A DNA stretch of 64,000 bases, taken from contig OZ038382.1 in assembly GCA_964036045.1 (NCBI GenBank), positions 111,064,578-111,128,577 on the forward strand, in the 5' to 3' direction. Positions 63,151-64,000 of the stretch are shown piece after piece; position 1 is the stretch's first letter, and every line of letters starts with the position of its first letter. The translations under genes and the position numbers were made by a program. The DNA comes from Eutreptiella sp. 'Long Island Sound 2002' (taxonomy: Eukaryota; Euglenozoa; Euglenophyceae; Eutreptiales; Eutreptiaceae). A model generated the notes under the pieces. The model did no database searches and was not told the origin of the DNA. It was given only the letters and a program-made list of their open reading frames with translations.

Positions 63151-64000
63151 TGAAGCGGTACCCAGAACCTTATGGCTAGGGCAGGGCATACAACCCGTCT
63201 CCGGTCCACCAACCCCATGCACGGAAGGGAACACCGGTCTCCGGTCCACTAACCCCATGTACGGAAGGCGCCCGTTGACGCCCGGTGCGAGCCCGACGGG
63301 AGCGTGCCCCGTGCCGTAAAGCCCCGCATCGGCAACCGATGCACCGCCAGCGGAGATTTATGTATCAGAATATCAGGAATCAACAGGGTTTTATTTTCAT
63401 ATTGTTTCCGTCAATTTTTACGCTTCCGTTCTGATATTCACTGTTTTGACAGCTGGCGGTTAGCTCGCGACTTTAGCGTAACCGCCTGTTTAACTGTTAT
63501 ATACAGATATTTTAGCGCAAATCGTGACGAAGACTCTAAAGTCTTCAGGAATTGCATTGATGCATCCGCAATTTTCACATCTTACACTCGCAACCTTAAT
63601 CCGAATTTTTCAGGATGTCGAAATCGGATTTTCGACTTCGACATCCCCGCACTTGATTTGACCTCTTTCGAGTGGACCTACGTGTTTCCCTATGCACGAA
63701 TCAACTTTCCTTTTGTCTTGCCCTCCATTTGTCTTAAAGATATGGGCAAAACAAAGTTGATTCGTGAGGCCACTTGTGAGGGTCATATCTCGTGCCGCCT
63801 GCGAGGAATGACAATAAGGAAACGTGGGATGTATTCACAATACTCCCGACGTAATTTAGGAAGCATTATATGCCTTGCGTCTCCACACGTGCGCGCTAGC
63901 GTAATGGATCATGGTCAAGAGGGTAGAGTTTGCGTTATAACTCTTTGGCCATGATATTGTGTGCGTTAAGATAACCTTCGAGTGTAGCGCGCGAGTGTTG
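63151..64000 (+). repeat. 3' LTR of Ty3/gypsy element (first 850 bp)
   Basis: Matches 48940-49789 without gaps. The remaining ~2 kb and the target duplication are outside the window. Confidence 0.85.

Noticed and set aside
63304-63954. 216-codon ORF in the 3' LTR as an LTR-encoded gene
   Set aside because: The 5' LTR copy has a TGA within it (CGA to TGA near 49487) and the sequence shows no domain.

Overview
The window is eukaryotic, repeat-dominated DNA. Coding tracts are GC-rich, there are GT-AG introns with pyrimidine-rich acceptors, and there are LTR and LINE retrotransposons, large DNA transposons, MITEs and long (TA)n tracts. The only candidate host gene is one exon (29.6-29.85 kb) with a RIIa-like domain typical of cilium/flagellum proteins, so a flagellated unicellular eukaryote such as an alga is plausible. 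The species cannot be fixed from the sequence.

0.5-4.9 kb holds a decayed minus-strand ORF cluster headed by a Gag-like protein with an RG-rich tract and a CCHH knuckle. About 5.9-28.5 kb is the most interesting part: a nest of three related DNA-transposon families, here called A, B and C. The host element C (5.9-6.7, ~8.0-8.3, 14.0-15.37, 20.03-21.26 and 28.41-28.44 kb) was hit by A twice (A-left ~6.7-14.02 kb, internally inverted; A-right 15.37-20.03 kb, internally deleted) and by B once (21.26-28.41 kb, with 36-bp inverted termini). Each family encodes a D-D-E transposase whose D...D-CxxC...HxxxxH-x19-E layout matches the RAG1/Transib catalytic core. A and B also encode a Fe(II)/2-oxoglutarate oxygenase-like protein, a Cys-rich region and a coiled-coil protein. 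Each family carries its own palindromic array: A = CGTACGAATT type, B = GTTATCGCGCGATAAC, C = TTGGCGCGCGCCAA. These sit at equivalent places: before the first gene, inside a homologous intron (seen in A and B), just before the transposase, and near the 3' end.

28.5-35.1 kb holds the RIIa exon, unassigned DNA and an intact 981-aa minus-strand ORF that looks like a more distant RNase H-fold transposase. 35.8-44.0 kb holds five copies of a unit with inverted CTACACCCCTCTC ends lying in (TA)n microsatellite, plus a 575-bp foldback element. 44.04-48.94 kb is a 5'-truncated non-LTR element (CCCH finger, Ulp1/C48-like protease, APE endonuclease) that interrupts unit 5. It is in turn interrupted by a Ty3/gypsy chromovirus-like LTR element from 48.94 kb past the window end: LTR ~2.9 kb, Gag, protease, RT, RNase H, integrase, chromodomain.

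The LTR element's three large ORFs lie in one reading frame separated only by two UAG codons. UAG also breaks several transposon genes at points where homology or coiled coil continues. This suggests UAG readthrough, or UAG read as a sense codon, although CAG-to-TAG decay is a real alternative. All assignments come from reading the sequence; no searches were run.
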